A stretch of DNA of 64,000 bases from Nocardioides ferulae (GTDB lineage: Bacteria; Actinomycetota; Actinomycetes; Propionibacteriales; Nocardioidaceae). Numbering within the stretch: position 1 is the first letter of the stretch; each line of letters starts with the position of its first letter. A program made the position numbers and the translations under genes. Below the pieces are notes generated by a model, which did not search any database, was not told where the DNA came from, and worked only from the letters and a program-made list of their open reading frames with translations. Location: contig NZ_QZVR01000002.1 in the NCBI RefSeq assembly GCF_003660455.1, positions 538,001-602,000 of the forward strand, given 5' to 3'. Shown here in pieces: positions 11,774 through 20,580 of this stretch.

Positions 11774-12290
11774 GCCCGACCAGCGCGGTTTCGAGCAGTA
11801 CGTCGCGGCGCGGATGCCGGCGCTGCTGCGCACGGCGTACCTGCTCACCGGCGGCCACCACGACGCCGAGGACCTCGTGCAGGTGGCTCTGCTGAAGGTG
11901 GTGCCGAAGTGGCGGCGGATCGCCGACGACCCCGACGCCTACGTGCGCCGGGTGCTCGTCAACGAGAACGTCTCGCGCTGGCGTGGGCGGCGGTGGCGCG
12001 AGGTGCACACCGACCGGGTGCCCGAGCGCGCCGCCGACACCGAGCCGACCGACGACCGGCTGGTGCTGCGGCAGGCGCTCGCGGGCCTGGCGCCCCGGCA
12101 GCGGGCGGTGATCGTGCTGCGCTACTTCGACGACCTCACCGAGCGCGAGACCGCCTCCGTGCTCGGCATCAGCGTCGGCACCGTGAAGTCCCAGGCGCGC
12201 GACGGCCTGGCCCGGCTGCGGACGGTCCTGCCCGAGCTCGACCAACCTGATCAGGCGCTCGGTCAGGTGCCCGATACCGTGACGCCATGA
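11766..12290 (+). CDS. SigE-family ECF RNA polymerase sigma factor
   Basis: A 174-residue extracytoplasmic-function sigma factor. Region 2 spans about 10-75 ([18 protein letters not shown] is the core and -10 recognition part). Region 4 spans about 104-153, with the helix-turn-helix [16 protein letters not shown] recognising the -35. The GTG start lies inside the preceding membrane-protein gene, and its stop overlaps the next ATG (ATGA), giving a tight three-gene unit. Membrane protein before sigma is the reverse of the common sigma/anti-sigma order. A decayed relative of such a pair lies at 41708-42728. Confidence 0.92.
   Translation: MPEPDQRGFEQYVAARMPALLRTAYLLTGGHHDAEDLVQVALLKVVPKWRRIADDPDAYVRRVLVNENVSRWRGRRWREVHTDRVPERAADTEPTDDRLVLRQALAGLAPRQRAVIVLRYFDDLTERETASVLGISVGTVKSQARDGLARLRTVLPELDQPDQALGQVPDTVTP
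12275..12280 (+). promoter_or_regulatory. Possible internal -10 before the thiamine-binding gene
   Basis: TACCGT, six bases, then ATG 12287. It lies within the end of the sigma gene and would allow separate leaderless expression. Confidence 0.35.
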
Positions 12291-12586
12291 TCGTGGCGTT
12301 CAGCATCAGCCCGTCCGTCGGCGACGAGACCGGAGGTGTCTCCGAGGCGGTGGCCGCCGCGGTCCGGGTGGTCCGCGAGTCCGGCCTGCCCCACGAGACC
12401 AACGCGATGTTCACCAACCTCGAGGGGGAGTGGGACGAGGTGATGGCCGTCGTGAAGCGCGCCGTCGACGCCGTCGCCGCCGTCTCCCCGCGGGTCTCGC
12501 TGGTGCTCAAGGCCGACATCCGGCCCGGGTTCACCGGCGAGCTGACCGCGAAGGTCGAGCGCCTCGAGCGAGCGCTGGGGGAGTAG
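12287..12586 (+). CDS. Thiamine-binding (MTH1187/YkoF-like, DUF77) protein
   Basis: A 99-residue ferredoxin-like alpha/beta protein of the MTH1187/UPF0045 family, small cytosolic proteins that bind thiamine or a related ligand. The N-terminal [19 protein letters not shown] and the central [16 protein letters not shown] stretch are the usual conserved blocks, and the length is normal. Its ATG overlaps the sigma stop. A TACCGT hexamer six bases upstream could also drive it alone. The link to the sigma factor may be positional only. Confidence 0.8.
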   Translation: MIVAFSISPSVGDETGGVSEAVAAAVRVVRESGLPHETNAMFTNLEGEWDEVMAVVKRAVDAVAAVSPRVSLVLKADIRPGFTGELTAKVERLERALGE

Positions 12587-12592
12587 GCAGAC

Positions 12593-14734
12593 TCAGCCGG
12601 CCACCCCGAGCCGGTCGAGCAGCCAGGCCGCGACCTCGGCCTCGTAGGCCAGGTGGCCGAAGCGCCCCGACGGGCCGGCGTGCGCGCCGGCACCCACCTC
12701 GCAGCGGAACAGGCAGCGCGGCGACCAGTCCGGGTCGCTCGCGCGCAGCGCCGCTACCCACTTGGCCGGCTCGTGCACCCCGACGCGCGGGTCGTGCAGG
12801 GCGCCGGTGACCAGCAGGTCCGGACGCCGCCCGGCCGGCGGCAGGTTGTCGTACGGCGAGTAGGCCAGCATCCAGGCGTGGTCCTCGGGCCGGCGCGGGT
12901 CGCCCCACTCCTCCCACTCGTTGGCGGTGAGCGGGGCCGACTCGTCGAGCATCGTGGTGACCACGTCGACGAACGGCACCTCGGCGACCACGGCCCGCCA
13001 CAGCTCGGGGCGCTGGCTCAGGACCGCGCCCTGCAGCAGGCCCCCCGCGCTGAGCCCGCGGCTGGCGATCCGATCCGCGTCGACGAGCCCGGCGAGCTGG
13101 TCGGCCGCGGCCAGGTGGTCGTCGAAGGTGTGCTGCTTGCGCTCCAGCCGCCCGTCCAGCCACCAGCGGCGGCCGCCCTCGCCACCGCCGCGCACGTGCA
13201 CGTGGGCGAAGACGACGCCGCGGTCCAGCAGGCTCGGGAGCGCCGGGTCGAAGTCGGGCTCGAAGGTGTACTCGTAGGCGCCGTAGCCGTAGAGCAGCGC
13301 CGGGGCCGTGCCGTCGAGCGGAGTGTCGCGGTGCCGGACCAGGGTGACCGGCACCGGCGTGCCGTCGACCGACAGGACCCGTCGTCGCTCCGTGACGTAG
13401 CGGGCCGGGTCGTGCCCCGGTGCGAGCTGGCGGCCCAGCTCGGTCTGCTGGCCGGTCGCCAGCTCGACCGACCACCACACCGACGGCTGCACGTGGGACC
13501 GGTCATCGATGCTGACTCGCCCGGCGTCGTAGTCGGTGCTGCGGAGCAGGTGCACGGCGCCGCCGGGGAATCTGCTGCGCACCACGATGCCGGGTCCGGC
13601 CAGGTCATCGAGGGGCAGCAGCCGCAACCGGTGCTCGGCCTCGGTGCGGACGCTGAGCACCACGTGGCCGGCGAACGCGTCGACCCGCTCGACCCGCTCC
13701 GCCGGGTCCTCGGGCCGGACCGTGGTCCAGCTGCCTGCGTCCTGGTGACCCGAGGTCGGCACGGGCGCGCGTACGAGCCGGAACTCCTCGGCGTCGTCGT
13801 TGGTGACGACCAGCAGGTGCCCGGGGTCGCCGGATGCGGCCCCGCGGACGTGCTCGGCGCGGTAGACGACTCCGTGCCGCCTCCCGCCCACCGACCACGC
13901 CTGCCGCTCGGGGTCGCCGGCGTCGAGGACCCAGGTCTCCGAGGTCGACCGGCTCTCGCTGAGCACGATCACCGCCTCGCCGCTGCGGCTGGCTCGCAGG
14001 TGCAGCTCGAAGGACTCGTCGGGCTCGGTGAGCACCAGCACGTCGTCCGCGGGGGAGCTGCCGATCCGGTGCCGCCACACCTGGTGCGGCCGGTAGGCCT
14101 CGTCGTGCACGGTGTAGAAGAACCATCGGGAGTCGGCGCTCCAGGCCCCGCCGTAGTAGCTGCGCGGGATCTCCTCTCCGAGGTCGCGACCGGAGGCCAG
14201 GTCGCGGAACCGGAGCCGGTAGACCTCCTCGCCCACGGTGTCGACGGAGTAGGCCAGCAGATTCTCGTCGGGGCTGACCAGAGTCACCCCGAGCTCGAGG
14301 TAGCCGCTGCCGTCGCCCAGCGTGGCCACGTCGAGCAGCACCTCGATGCCAGGGGCGCGGATTTCGTCGTTACTCGGGGTATCCGCCTGTGAATTCGTTG
14401 CCGAATCTCCGCGAATCGTGTGAATTCTGCGCACCAACTGCGCGTAGTCGCTTCCGTCGAGGTGCCGGGTGTAGTAGGAAAAGCGGGTACGCCGCCACCC
14501 CGGACTGATCTCCTCGGGCGGGACCCGCGCGGCCATCTCCTCCCGCAGCACCGAGGTCAGGGGGCCCAGATGGGCACACGCAAGGTCGTAGAAGGCCCGC
14601 TCGGCGCGCAGGTGCGCCAGCACCTCGGGGCGGCCGGTCTCGGCCAGCCAGGCGTAGGCGTCGGGCCGCACCGCTCCGTGCTCGCGGTGCTCGTGGGGGC
14701 GGCGCGCCGCCACGGGGGGCTGGGGGTCGGGCAC
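12593..14734 (-). CDS. ptrB: S9 family oligopeptidase (protease II type)
   Basis: A 713-residue serine peptidase of the prolyl oligopeptidase family, subgroup oligopeptidase B, which cuts short peptides after basic residues in the cytosol. An N-terminal beta-propeller (about 60-400) gates a C-terminal alpha/beta hydrolase domain. The nucleophile lies in SRGLSAGGLL; GYGAYEYTFEP and the VRGGGEGGRRWW oxyanion region precede it, and the expected His is near the C-terminus (AGAHAGPSG). The start is GTG 14734 because TACCTT lies seven bases upstream. It is divergent from, and overlaps the proposed start of, a peptide ABC transporter, which supports a joint role in peptide use. Confidence 0.9.
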   Translation of the reverse strand: MPDPQPPVAARRPHEHREHGAVRPDAYAWLAETGRPEVLAHLRAERAFYDLACAHLGPLTSVLREEMAARVPPEEISPGWRRTRFSYYTRHLDGSDYAQLVRRIHTIRGDSATNSQADTPSNDEIRAPGIEVLLDVATLGDGSGYLELGVTLVSPDENLLAYSVDTVGEEVYRLRFRDLASGRDLGEEIPRSYYGGAWSADSRWFFYTVHDEAYRPHQVWRHRIGSSPADDVLVLTEPDESFELHLRASRSGEAVIVLSESRSTSETWVLDAGDPERQAWSVGGRRHGVVYRAEHVRGAASGDPGHLLVVTNDDAEEFRLVRAPVPTSGHQDAGSWTTVRPEDPAERVERVDAFAGHVVLSVRTEAEHRLRLLPLDDLAGPGIVVRSRFPGGAVHLLRSTDYDAGRVSIDDRSHVQPSVWWSVELATGQQTELGRQLAPGHDPARYVTERRRVLSVDGTPVPVTLVRHRDTPLDGTAPALLYGYGAYEYTFEPDFDPALPSLLDRGVVFAHVHVRGGGEGGRRWWLDGRLERKQHTFDDHLAAADQLAGLVDADRIASRGLSAGGLLQGAVLSQRPELWRAVVAEVPFVDVVTTMLDESAPLTANEWEEWGDPRRPEDHAWMLAYSPYDNLPPAGRRPDLLVTGALHDPRVGVHEPAKWVAALRASDPDWSPRCLFRCEVGAGAHAGPSGRFGHLAYEAEVAAWLLDRLGVAG

Positions 14735-16609
14735 GCGCGACAAGGTACGCCGCCGCGCCGGCTCCCCGCACTGGTCTTGCTGATCGTCATGCTGCTCGGG
14801 GGTCTGGTCCCCGTCCTGATGCCGGTCGCCGCAGCAGCCGAGGACGGTGACGAACCGGTCCGCTTCACCGCCGCGATCATGAACGAGGTCGACTCGTTCA
14901 ACCCGTTCCTGGGCATCGAGGTGGAGTCCTACGAGATGTGGGCGCTGACCTACGACTTCCTGGTCGACCTGGCCGTCGACGACCTCGCCGTCGAGCCCTC
15001 CCTCGCCACCGAGTGGGAGACCTCCGAGGACGGCCTGACCTGGACCTTCACCATCCGCGACGACGTCACCTGGTCCGACGGCGAGCCGCTCACCGCCGAC
15101 GACCTGGCCTTCACCTACGGGCGGGTCCTCGGCAAGGGCCCCGAGCGGGCCACCTGGGGATCCTGGCTGGCCGGGGTCGAGGAGGTCACCGCACCCGACC
15201 CGACCACGCTGGTGCTGGAGCTGAAGCGACCTAACGCGGTGCTGCCGCTGGTGCCGATCCCGATCGTGCCCGAGCACGTGTGGAGCGAGGTGGACGGCGA
15301 GGAGATGAAGACGTTCGCCGCCGAGCCGACCGGCGGGCAGCCGGTCGTCGGCTCGGGGCCGTTCCGGCTGGTCGAGGGCACCGCCGGCGGCTCGACGTAC
15401 CGCTTCGAGGCCAACGAGGACTACTGGAAGGGCGCCCCGCACGTCGACGAGCTGGTCTTCCGGGTCTTCAAGAGCGAGGACCCCGCCGTGCAGGCGCTGA
15501 TCAAGGGCGAGGTCGACTACGTCGAGGGCATCTCCGCGCTCCAGGTGAAGTCGCTGGAGGGCCAGGACGGCATCCTCGCCCGCAACGCCGCCTCACCCGG
15601 GTTCGACGAGATCGCGTTCAACGCCGGGTCCATCGACCTGGAGACCGGCGAGCCGATCGGCGACCCGAACCCGGCCGTGCTCGACCCCGACTTCCGCTAC
15701 GCGCTCGGCTTCGCCGTCGACCGGCAGCGGCTCGTCGACACCGTCTACCAGGGCGCGGGGAGCGCCGGGTCGACGATCGTGCCGCCGTTCTACGAGGAGT
15801 ACCACTGGGAGCCGCCCGCCGAGGAGCTCGCCTACGACCCGGACCGCGCCGCCGAGCTGCTCGACGAGGCCGGCTACACGCTGGGCGACGACGGCCGCCG
15901 GACCCTGCCGGACGGCTCTCCGATCGGCACGCTGCGATTGTTCGCGCGCGTCGACTCGGCCACGTCCACCGACGTGATGACCTACTTCTCGGAGTGGTTG
16001 GCCGACCTCGGCATCGACTCCGAGGTGACCACGGTGGAGTCCTCGAAGCTGACCGACATCATCCTCGAGGGCACGTTCGACGCCTTCGAGTGGGGCTGGT
16101 TCGTCGACGCCGACCCGACCTCGATGCTCAGCTACATGACCTGCGACCAGCTCGGCGCCTGGTCGGACTCGTGGTACTGCGACGAGGAGTACGACGCGCT
16201 GTTCGAGCAGCAGGGCGCGGAGCTGGACCACGAGACCCGGGTCGGGCAGATCCACCGGATGCAGGAGATCGTCTTCCGTGACGCGCCCTACCTGCTGACC
16301 GTCTACAACAGCACCGGCCAGGCGGTGCGCAGCGACCGGTTCGCCTGCCTGCAGGCCCAACCGAGCCCGGACGGGCTGTGGCTGTTCCAGCAGGGCACCC
16401 ACAGCTACCGCAGCATGCGCCCCGCCGACGAGGCCGGCGACTGCGACGGCGCCACGGACGCCACCGAGGCCAGCGGCGGCGGTGGCTCCGACGACGGCGG
16501 GATCGGCACCGGCGTCCTGGTCGGCGGCGGAGTCGCGCTGGTGCTGCTCCTGGCCGGCGGGACGCTGGTCGCGCTGCGGCGCCGCGGCACCGCCGAGGAC
16601 CGCGAGTGA
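14693..16609 (+). CDS. Peptide ABC transporter substrate-binding protein with C-terminal membrane anchor
   Basis: A family 5 extracellular solute-binding protein (SBP_bac_5, DppA/OppA type), about 638 residues, expected to capture oligopeptides for the following permeases. A basic N-region (PPRRLPALVLL) leads into a signal segment ending AAAAEDG. No lipobox Cys is present. Instead the protein ends with a Ser/Gly linker, a hydrophobic stretch (GGGVALVLLLAGGTLVAL) and RRRG, which looks like a C-terminal membrane anchor. The start is uncertain: GTG 14693 overlaps the divergent peptidase start by 42 bp; TTG 14777 and ATG 14789 are shorter choices. The stop overlaps the first permease (GTGA). Confidence 0.85.
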   Translation: MGAARRHGGLGVGHARQGTPPRRLPALVLLIVMLLGGLVPVLMPVAAAAEDGDEPVRFTAAIMNEVDSFNPFLGIEVESYEMWALTYDFLVDLAVDDLAVEPSLATEWETSEDGLTWTFTIRDDVTWSDGEPLTADDLAFTYGRVLGKGPERATWGSWLAGVEEVTAPDPTTLVLELKRPNAVLPLVPIPIVPEHVWSEVDGEEMKTFAAEPTGGQPVVGSGPFRLVEGTAGGSTYRFEANEDYWKGAPHVDELVFRVFKSEDPAVQALIKGEVDYVEGISALQVKSLEGQDGILARNAASPGFDEIAFNAGSIDLETGEPIGDPNPAVLDPDFRYALGFAVDRQRLVDTVYQGAGSAGSTIVPPFYEEYHWEPPAEELAYDPDRAAELLDEAGYTLGDDGRRTLPDGSPIGTLRLFARVDSATSTDVMTYFSEWLADLGIDSEVTTVESSKLTDIILEGTFDAFEWGWFVDADPTSMLSYMTCDQLGAWSDSWYCDEEYDALFEQQGAELDHETRVGQIHRMQEIVFRDAPYLLTVYNSTGQAVRSDRFACLQAQPSPDGLWLFQQGTHSYRSMRPADEAGDCDGATDATEASGGGGSDDGGIGTGVLVGGGVALVLLLAGGTLVALRRRGTAEDRE

Positions 16610-17658
16610 GCCTTCCCGCGGCCGCCGATCCCGGCGTCGGGGCGGCCCTGGAGCCGCCGGCCGCCACGGGCCGCCCGCGCGGCTACGGCCGCTACGCGCT
16701 CGGCAAGGTGGCCGGGTCCCTGGCCAGCCTGGGGTTCGTGCTGGTCGTGAACTTCTTCCTGTTCCGGGTGCTGCCCGGCGACCCCGCGCGGACGCTCGGC
16801 CGTGGCCGGTTCACCACCGACGAGCAGCTCGACGCGTTCAACGAGACCTACGGGCTGGACCAGCCGCTGCCGCAGCAGTTCCTCACCTTCCTCGGCAACA
16901 CGCTCACCGGTGATCTCGGTGTCTCGCTGCGCTACCGGGTGCCGGTCTCGGAGCTGATCTGGGACCGGCTGTGGCCGACGCTGATGCTGGTCGGCACCGC
17001 CACGCTGTTCGCCGCGCTGATCGGCATCTGGCTGGGCGTGCACGCCGCCTGGCGCCGTGGCGGGCCGCTGGACCGGATCTCGACCAGCGCCTCGCTGACG
17101 GTCTACTCGATGCCGGAGTGGTGGCTGGGGCTGCTGCTGATCGCCGCCCTGTCGGTCGGCATCGGTCCGCTGCCCGGGCTGTTCCCGACCGGCGGGCTGC
17201 GCTCGGTCGACGCCGACCCGAGCTCCCTGGCCGGCGTCCTCGACACCGCCTGGCACCTCACCCTGCCGGTGTTCACGCTCACGCTGGCCTACCTGGCCGA
17301 CTACGCGCTGGTGATGCGCAGCTCGCTGCTCGACGAGATCGGCGAGGACTACCTCACCACCGCCCGGGCCAAGGGCCTGCGCGACAAGGTGGTGCGCAAC
17401 CGGCATGCCGTCCCCAACGCGCTGCTGCCCACGACCACGGTGGTCGCGCTGAACTTCGGATTCGTGGTGGCCGGGGCGATCACGGTCGAGACGGTCTTCT
17501 CGATCCCCGGCCTCGGCCTGCTCGCCACCGAGGCGCTGGAGGTGCCCGACTACTGGGTGCTGCAGGGCGTCTTCCTGGTCGCCTCGGCAGCGGTGATCGT
17601 CGCCAACCTGGCCGCCAACCTGCTCTACGGGCTCCTCGACCCGCGGGTGCGCACGTGA
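16606..17658 (+). CDS. Oligopeptide ABC transporter permease (DppB type)
   Basis: A 350-residue inner-membrane permease of the BPD_transp_1 family. A proline-rich N-terminal extension of about 35 residues precedes the first membrane span (LASLGFVLVVNFFLFRVLPGDP, the DppB hallmark region). Five further spans and the EAA loop (DYLTTARAKGLRDKVVRNRHAVPNAL, split here over residues near 245-270) contact the ATPase. The GTG start overlaps the binding-protein stop, and the stop overlaps the next permease. Confidence 0.93.
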   Translation: MSLPAAADPGVGAALEPPAATGRPRGYGRYALGKVAGSLASLGFVLVVNFFLFRVLPGDPARTLGRGRFTTDEQLDAFNETYGLDQPLPQQFLTFLGNTLTGDLGVSLRYRVPVSELIWDRLWPTLMLVGTATLFAALIGIWLGVHAAWRRGGPLDRISTSASLTVYSMPEWWLGLLLIAALSVGIGPLPGLFPTGGLRSVDADPSSLAGVLDTAWHLTLPVFTLTLAYLADYALVMRSSLLDEIGEDYLTTARAKGLRDKVVRNRHAVPNALLPTTTVVALNFGFVVAGAITVETVFSIPGLGLLATEALEVPDYWVLQGVFLVASAAVIVANLAANLLYGLLDPRVRT

Positions 17659-18557
17659 GCGCCGGCACCGAGGCCCGGCGGCTGGCCCGCCGGCGCCGCG
17701 CCCAGAGCTGGCGGCACGGCTGGCGCGAGTTCCGGCGCAACCGCTCGGGCATGGCCGGCGCCGTCGTGCTCACGCTCTTCGTGGTGATGGCGCTGGCCGC
17801 CCCGCTGATCGCCGACGCCGACGGGCTCTCGGTGACCCGGGCCACCGGCGGGGTGCTGGAGTCGCCGTCGGGCGCCTACCCCCTGGGCACCGACGACAAC
17901 GGACGCTCGGTGCTGACCCTGCTGATCTGGGGCTCGAGGATCTCGCTGCTGGTCGGGCTGCTCGCCACCGTGATCTCGATCCTGATCGGCACGACCGTGG
18001 GGCTGCTGTCCGGCTACTTCGGCGGCTGGCCGGGCGCGGTGCTGTTCCGGCTCACCGAGTGGTTCCTGGTGATCCCGTTCCTGCCGCTGGCGATCGTGCT
18101 GGCCACGGTGCTGGGCCGCTCGCTGGTCAACATCGCGATCGTGATCGGCGTGACCTCCTGGCCCGGCACGGCGCTGCTGATCCGCAGCCAGACGCTGTCG
18201 ATCAAGCAGCGCGCGTACGTCGACCGGTCCCGCGCGCTGGGCGGCGGGCACGGTCACCTGCTGGCACGCCACGTGCTGCCCAACGTGATGCCGCTGGTGT
18301 TCGCGAACACCACGCTCACCGTGGCGGTGGCGATCCTCTCCGAGACCACGCTCAGCTTCCTCGGGCTCGGCGACCCGACGCGGGTCTCGTGGGGCTCCAT
18401 GCTCCAGGACGCCTTCCAGGTAGGCGCGATCACCACCGGCTCCTGGTGGTTCATCGTGCCGCCGGGGCTGTGCGTGGTGCTGGTGGTCCTGTCGTTCACC
18501 CTGGTGGGGCAGGCCCTGGAGTCGGTGCTGAACCCGCGGCTGCGGGAGCGCCGGTGA
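17655..18557 (+). CDS. Oligopeptide ABC transporter permease (DppC type)
   Basis: A 300-residue permease that pairs with the DppB-type subunit. Basic N-terminus, a first span at about 33-50, the OppC/DppC signature HPLGTD-like block (YPLGTDDNGRSVL), four to five further spans, and the EAA loop RSRALGGGHGHLLARHVLPN. GTG start overlapping the previous stop; the stop overlaps the first ATPase gene. All five genes of the transporter are joined by 4-bp overlaps, so stoichiometry is probably set by coupled translation. Confidence 0.93.
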   Translation: MSAGTEARRLARRRRAQSWRHGWREFRRNRSGMAGAVVLTLFVVMALAAPLIADADGLSVTRATGGVLESPSGAYPLGTDDNGRSVLTLLIWGSRISLLVGLLATVISILIGTTVGLLSGYFGGWPGAVLFRLTEWFLVIPFLPLAIVLATVLGRSLVNIAIVIGVTSWPGTALLIRSQTLSIKQRAYVDRSRALGGGHGHLLARHVLPNVMPLVFANTTLTVAVAILSETTLSFLGLGDPTRVSWGSMLQDAFQVGAITTGSWWFIVPPGLCVVLVVLSFTLVGQALESVLNPRLRERR

Positions 18558-19522
18558 CCGGGCTGCTGCGGATCGAGGACCTCTCGGTCACCTATCGCAC
18601 CGAGGAGGGCGACGTGCCCGCCGTGCGCGGGGTCGACCTCGCGGTCGACGCGGGCGAGGTGCTCGGCATCGCCGGCGAGTCCGGGTCGGGCAAGTCGACG
18701 CTGGCCAGCACGGTGCTGCGACTGCAGCCCTCCTCGGCCAGGGTGAGCGGCTCCGTCCGGGTCGACGGCTCCGACGTGCTCACGATGCGATGGGGCGAGC
18801 TGCGGGCGCTGCGCTGGGCCGGGGCGTCGATCGTCTTCCAGGGTGCGCAGCACTCCCTCAACCCGGTCCGGCGGGTCGGCACCCAGATCGCCGAGCCGCT
18901 GCGGGTGCACGACCCGCGCGCCACCGACGACACCGTGACGAGCCGGGTCGGTGAGCTGCTGGAGCAGGTCGGGCTGCCGGCGGCGCGCGCCGCGGCGTAC
19001 CCCCACCAGCTCTCCGGCGGCCAGCGGCAGCGGGTGATGATCGCGATGGCGCTGGCCTGCCGGCCCGCGCTGGTGCTCGCCGACGAGCCGACCACGGCAC
19101 TGGACGTGATGGTGCAGGCGCAGGTGCTGGCGCTGCTGTCCGGTCTGGTGCGCGAGCTGGGAGTGGGCATGGTGCTGATCAGCCACGACCTGTCGGTGCT
19201 CGCCGACATGTGCGACCGGATCGCGGTGATGTACGCCGGTCGCGTGGTCGAGCAGGGGCCGGCGGCGGAGGTCTTCGAGGCCTCGCTGCACCCCTACGCC
19301 GGTGCGCTCTCGGCGGCGTTCCCCCGGGTGGGCGACCCGGCGGCGCGGTTCGCCCCCGCCGGCCTGCCCGGCGACCCGCCCGACCCGCGCTACCTGCCGT
19401 CCGGGTGCTCGTTCGCGCCGCGGTGCTCACGCGCCGTGGACGCCTGTCGAGAGCAGGTGCCACCCCTGGAGGAGAAGCGGCCCGGCCACGCGGCCGCCTG
19501 CATTCGGGTGGGGGAGCCGTGA
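18554..19522 (+). CDS. Oligopeptide ABC transporter ATP-binding protein (DppD type)
   Basis: A 322-residue ATPase. Walker A GESGSGKST, Q-loop FQGAQHSLNP, signature LSGGQRQRV, Walker B LVLADEPTTALD and switch His in ISHDLSV are all intact. The C-terminal oligopeptide/dipeptide region has the cysteine cluster CSFAPRCSRAVDAC typical of DppD/OppD proteins. The glutamine-loop reads FQGAQ, where most homologues have FQDP or FQEP. GTG start and stop both overlap neighbours. Confidence 0.94.
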   Translation: MTGLLRIEDLSVTYRTEEGDVPAVRGVDLAVDAGEVLGIAGESGSGKSTLASTVLRLQPSSARVSGSVRVDGSDVLTMRWGELRALRWAGASIVFQGAQHSLNPVRRVGTQIAEPLRVHDPRATDDTVTSRVGELLEQVGLPAARAAAYPHQLSGGQRQRVMIAMALACRPALVLADEPTTALDVMVQAQVLALLSGLVRELGVGMVLISHDLSVLADMCDRIAVMYAGRVVEQGPAAEVFEASLHPYAGALSAAFPRVGDPAARFAPAGLPGDPPDPRYLPSGCSFAPRCSRAVDACREQVPPLEEKRPGHAAACIRVGEP

Positions 19523-20580
19523 GCGCGCCACGGCTGCTCGAGGCCCGCGGACTGGTCGTCCGCTTCACCGGTCAGGGCGGGGCGACGGCGACGGCCGTGG
19601 ACGGTGTCGACCTGTCGCTGCGCTCCGGTGAGGTGGTGGCGCTCGTGGGCGAGTCCGGCTCGGGCAAGACCACGCTGGCGCGCACGCTGATGGGTCTGGA
19701 GCGCCCCGCGGCGGGCGAGGTGCTGCTCGACGGAGCCCCGGTCGGTCGCCGGGCCCGGGAGCTGAAGGAGTTCCGGCGCCGGGTGCAGATGGTCTTCCAG
19801 GACCCTGCCGGCGCGCTCAATCCCCGGCACACCGTCTACGAGGCGGTCGCCGAGGGCCTCCGCCTGCACGGGCGGACGACGCGTGACCCCCAGGGCCGCA
19901 CCGAGGAGGAGCGGGTCGCGGCCGCGCTGTCCTCGGCCGGCCTGCGTCCCCCCGAGCGGCTGTTCCTGCGCTACCCCCACGAGCTTTCCGGCGGGCAGCG
20001 GCAGCGGGTGCTGATCGCCGGCGCCCTGGCGCTCGCGCCCGAGCTGCTGATCGCCGACGAGCCGGTGTCGAGCCTCGACGCCTCGATCCGCGGGGAGCTG
20101 CTCGCGCTGCTGCTCACGCTGCGCGCCGAGCTCGGCCTGGGGGTGCTGGTCGTGACCCACGACCTCGGTCTGGCCTGGAACATCGCCGACCGGACCGCGG
20201 TGATGTATCTCGGGCGGATCGTGGAGTCCGGGCCGACCGAGGAGATCCTGACCCGGCCGCAGCACCCCTACACCCAGGCGCTGCTCTCGGTGGTGCCGGA
20301 GTCCCGACGCCTCGAGCCGGTGGTGCTGCACGGGGAGGTGCCCGACCCGACCCGGATCCCGGCGGGCTGCCGGTTCCACCCGCGCTGCCCGGCGCTGGCC
20401 GACGGGTCCGCCGCGGCCGCGGGCGTCGACGACGGCTGCCGCACCGCGCGGCTGCCGGTGCTGCCGGCGACCGGCGAGCACGTGGTGGCCTGCCACCTGG
20501 CGGCTGCTCGAGGGGTCGCCGGTGGATCGGCTAGCGCGTCAGCAGCGGGAGCAGAGCCGGGTCGTGGAGCGAGTGACTGA
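19519..20580 (+). CDS. Oligopeptide ABC transporter ATP-binding protein (DppF type)
   Basis: A 353-residue second ATPase of the peptide importer. Walker A GESGSGKTT, Q-loop FQDPAGALNP, signature LSGGQRQRV, Walker B LLIADEPVSSLD and switch VTHDLGL are present. The C-terminal cysteines (CRFHPRCPA and a later CRTA) follow the DppF pattern. The last ~35 residues are an Ala/Gly/Ser-rich tail that runs 50 bp into the convergent P1-peptidase gene, so the two mRNAs overlap at their 3' ends. Last gene of the transporter unit. Confidence 0.93.
   Translation: MSAPRLLEARGLVVRFTGQGGATATAVDGVDLSLRSGEVVALVGESGSGKTTLARTLMGLERPAAGEVLLDGAPVGRRARELKEFRRRVQMVFQDPAGALNPRHTVYEAVAEGLRLHGRTTRDPQGRTEEERVAAALSSAGLRPPERLFLRYPHELSGGQRQRVLIAGALALAPELLIADEPVSSLDASIRGELLALLLTLRAELGLGVLVVTHDLGLAWNIADRTAVMYLGRIVESGPTEEILTRPQHPYTQALLSVVPESRRLEPVVLHGEVPDPTRIPAGCRFHPRCPALADGSAAAAGVDDGCRTARLPVLPATGEHVVACHLAAARGVAGGSASASAAGAEPGRGASD

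Noticed and set aside
20531..20580. Frameshift or fusion between dppF and the P1 peptidase
   Set aside because: The genes are convergent and merely overlap at their 3' ends; both have normal lengths.
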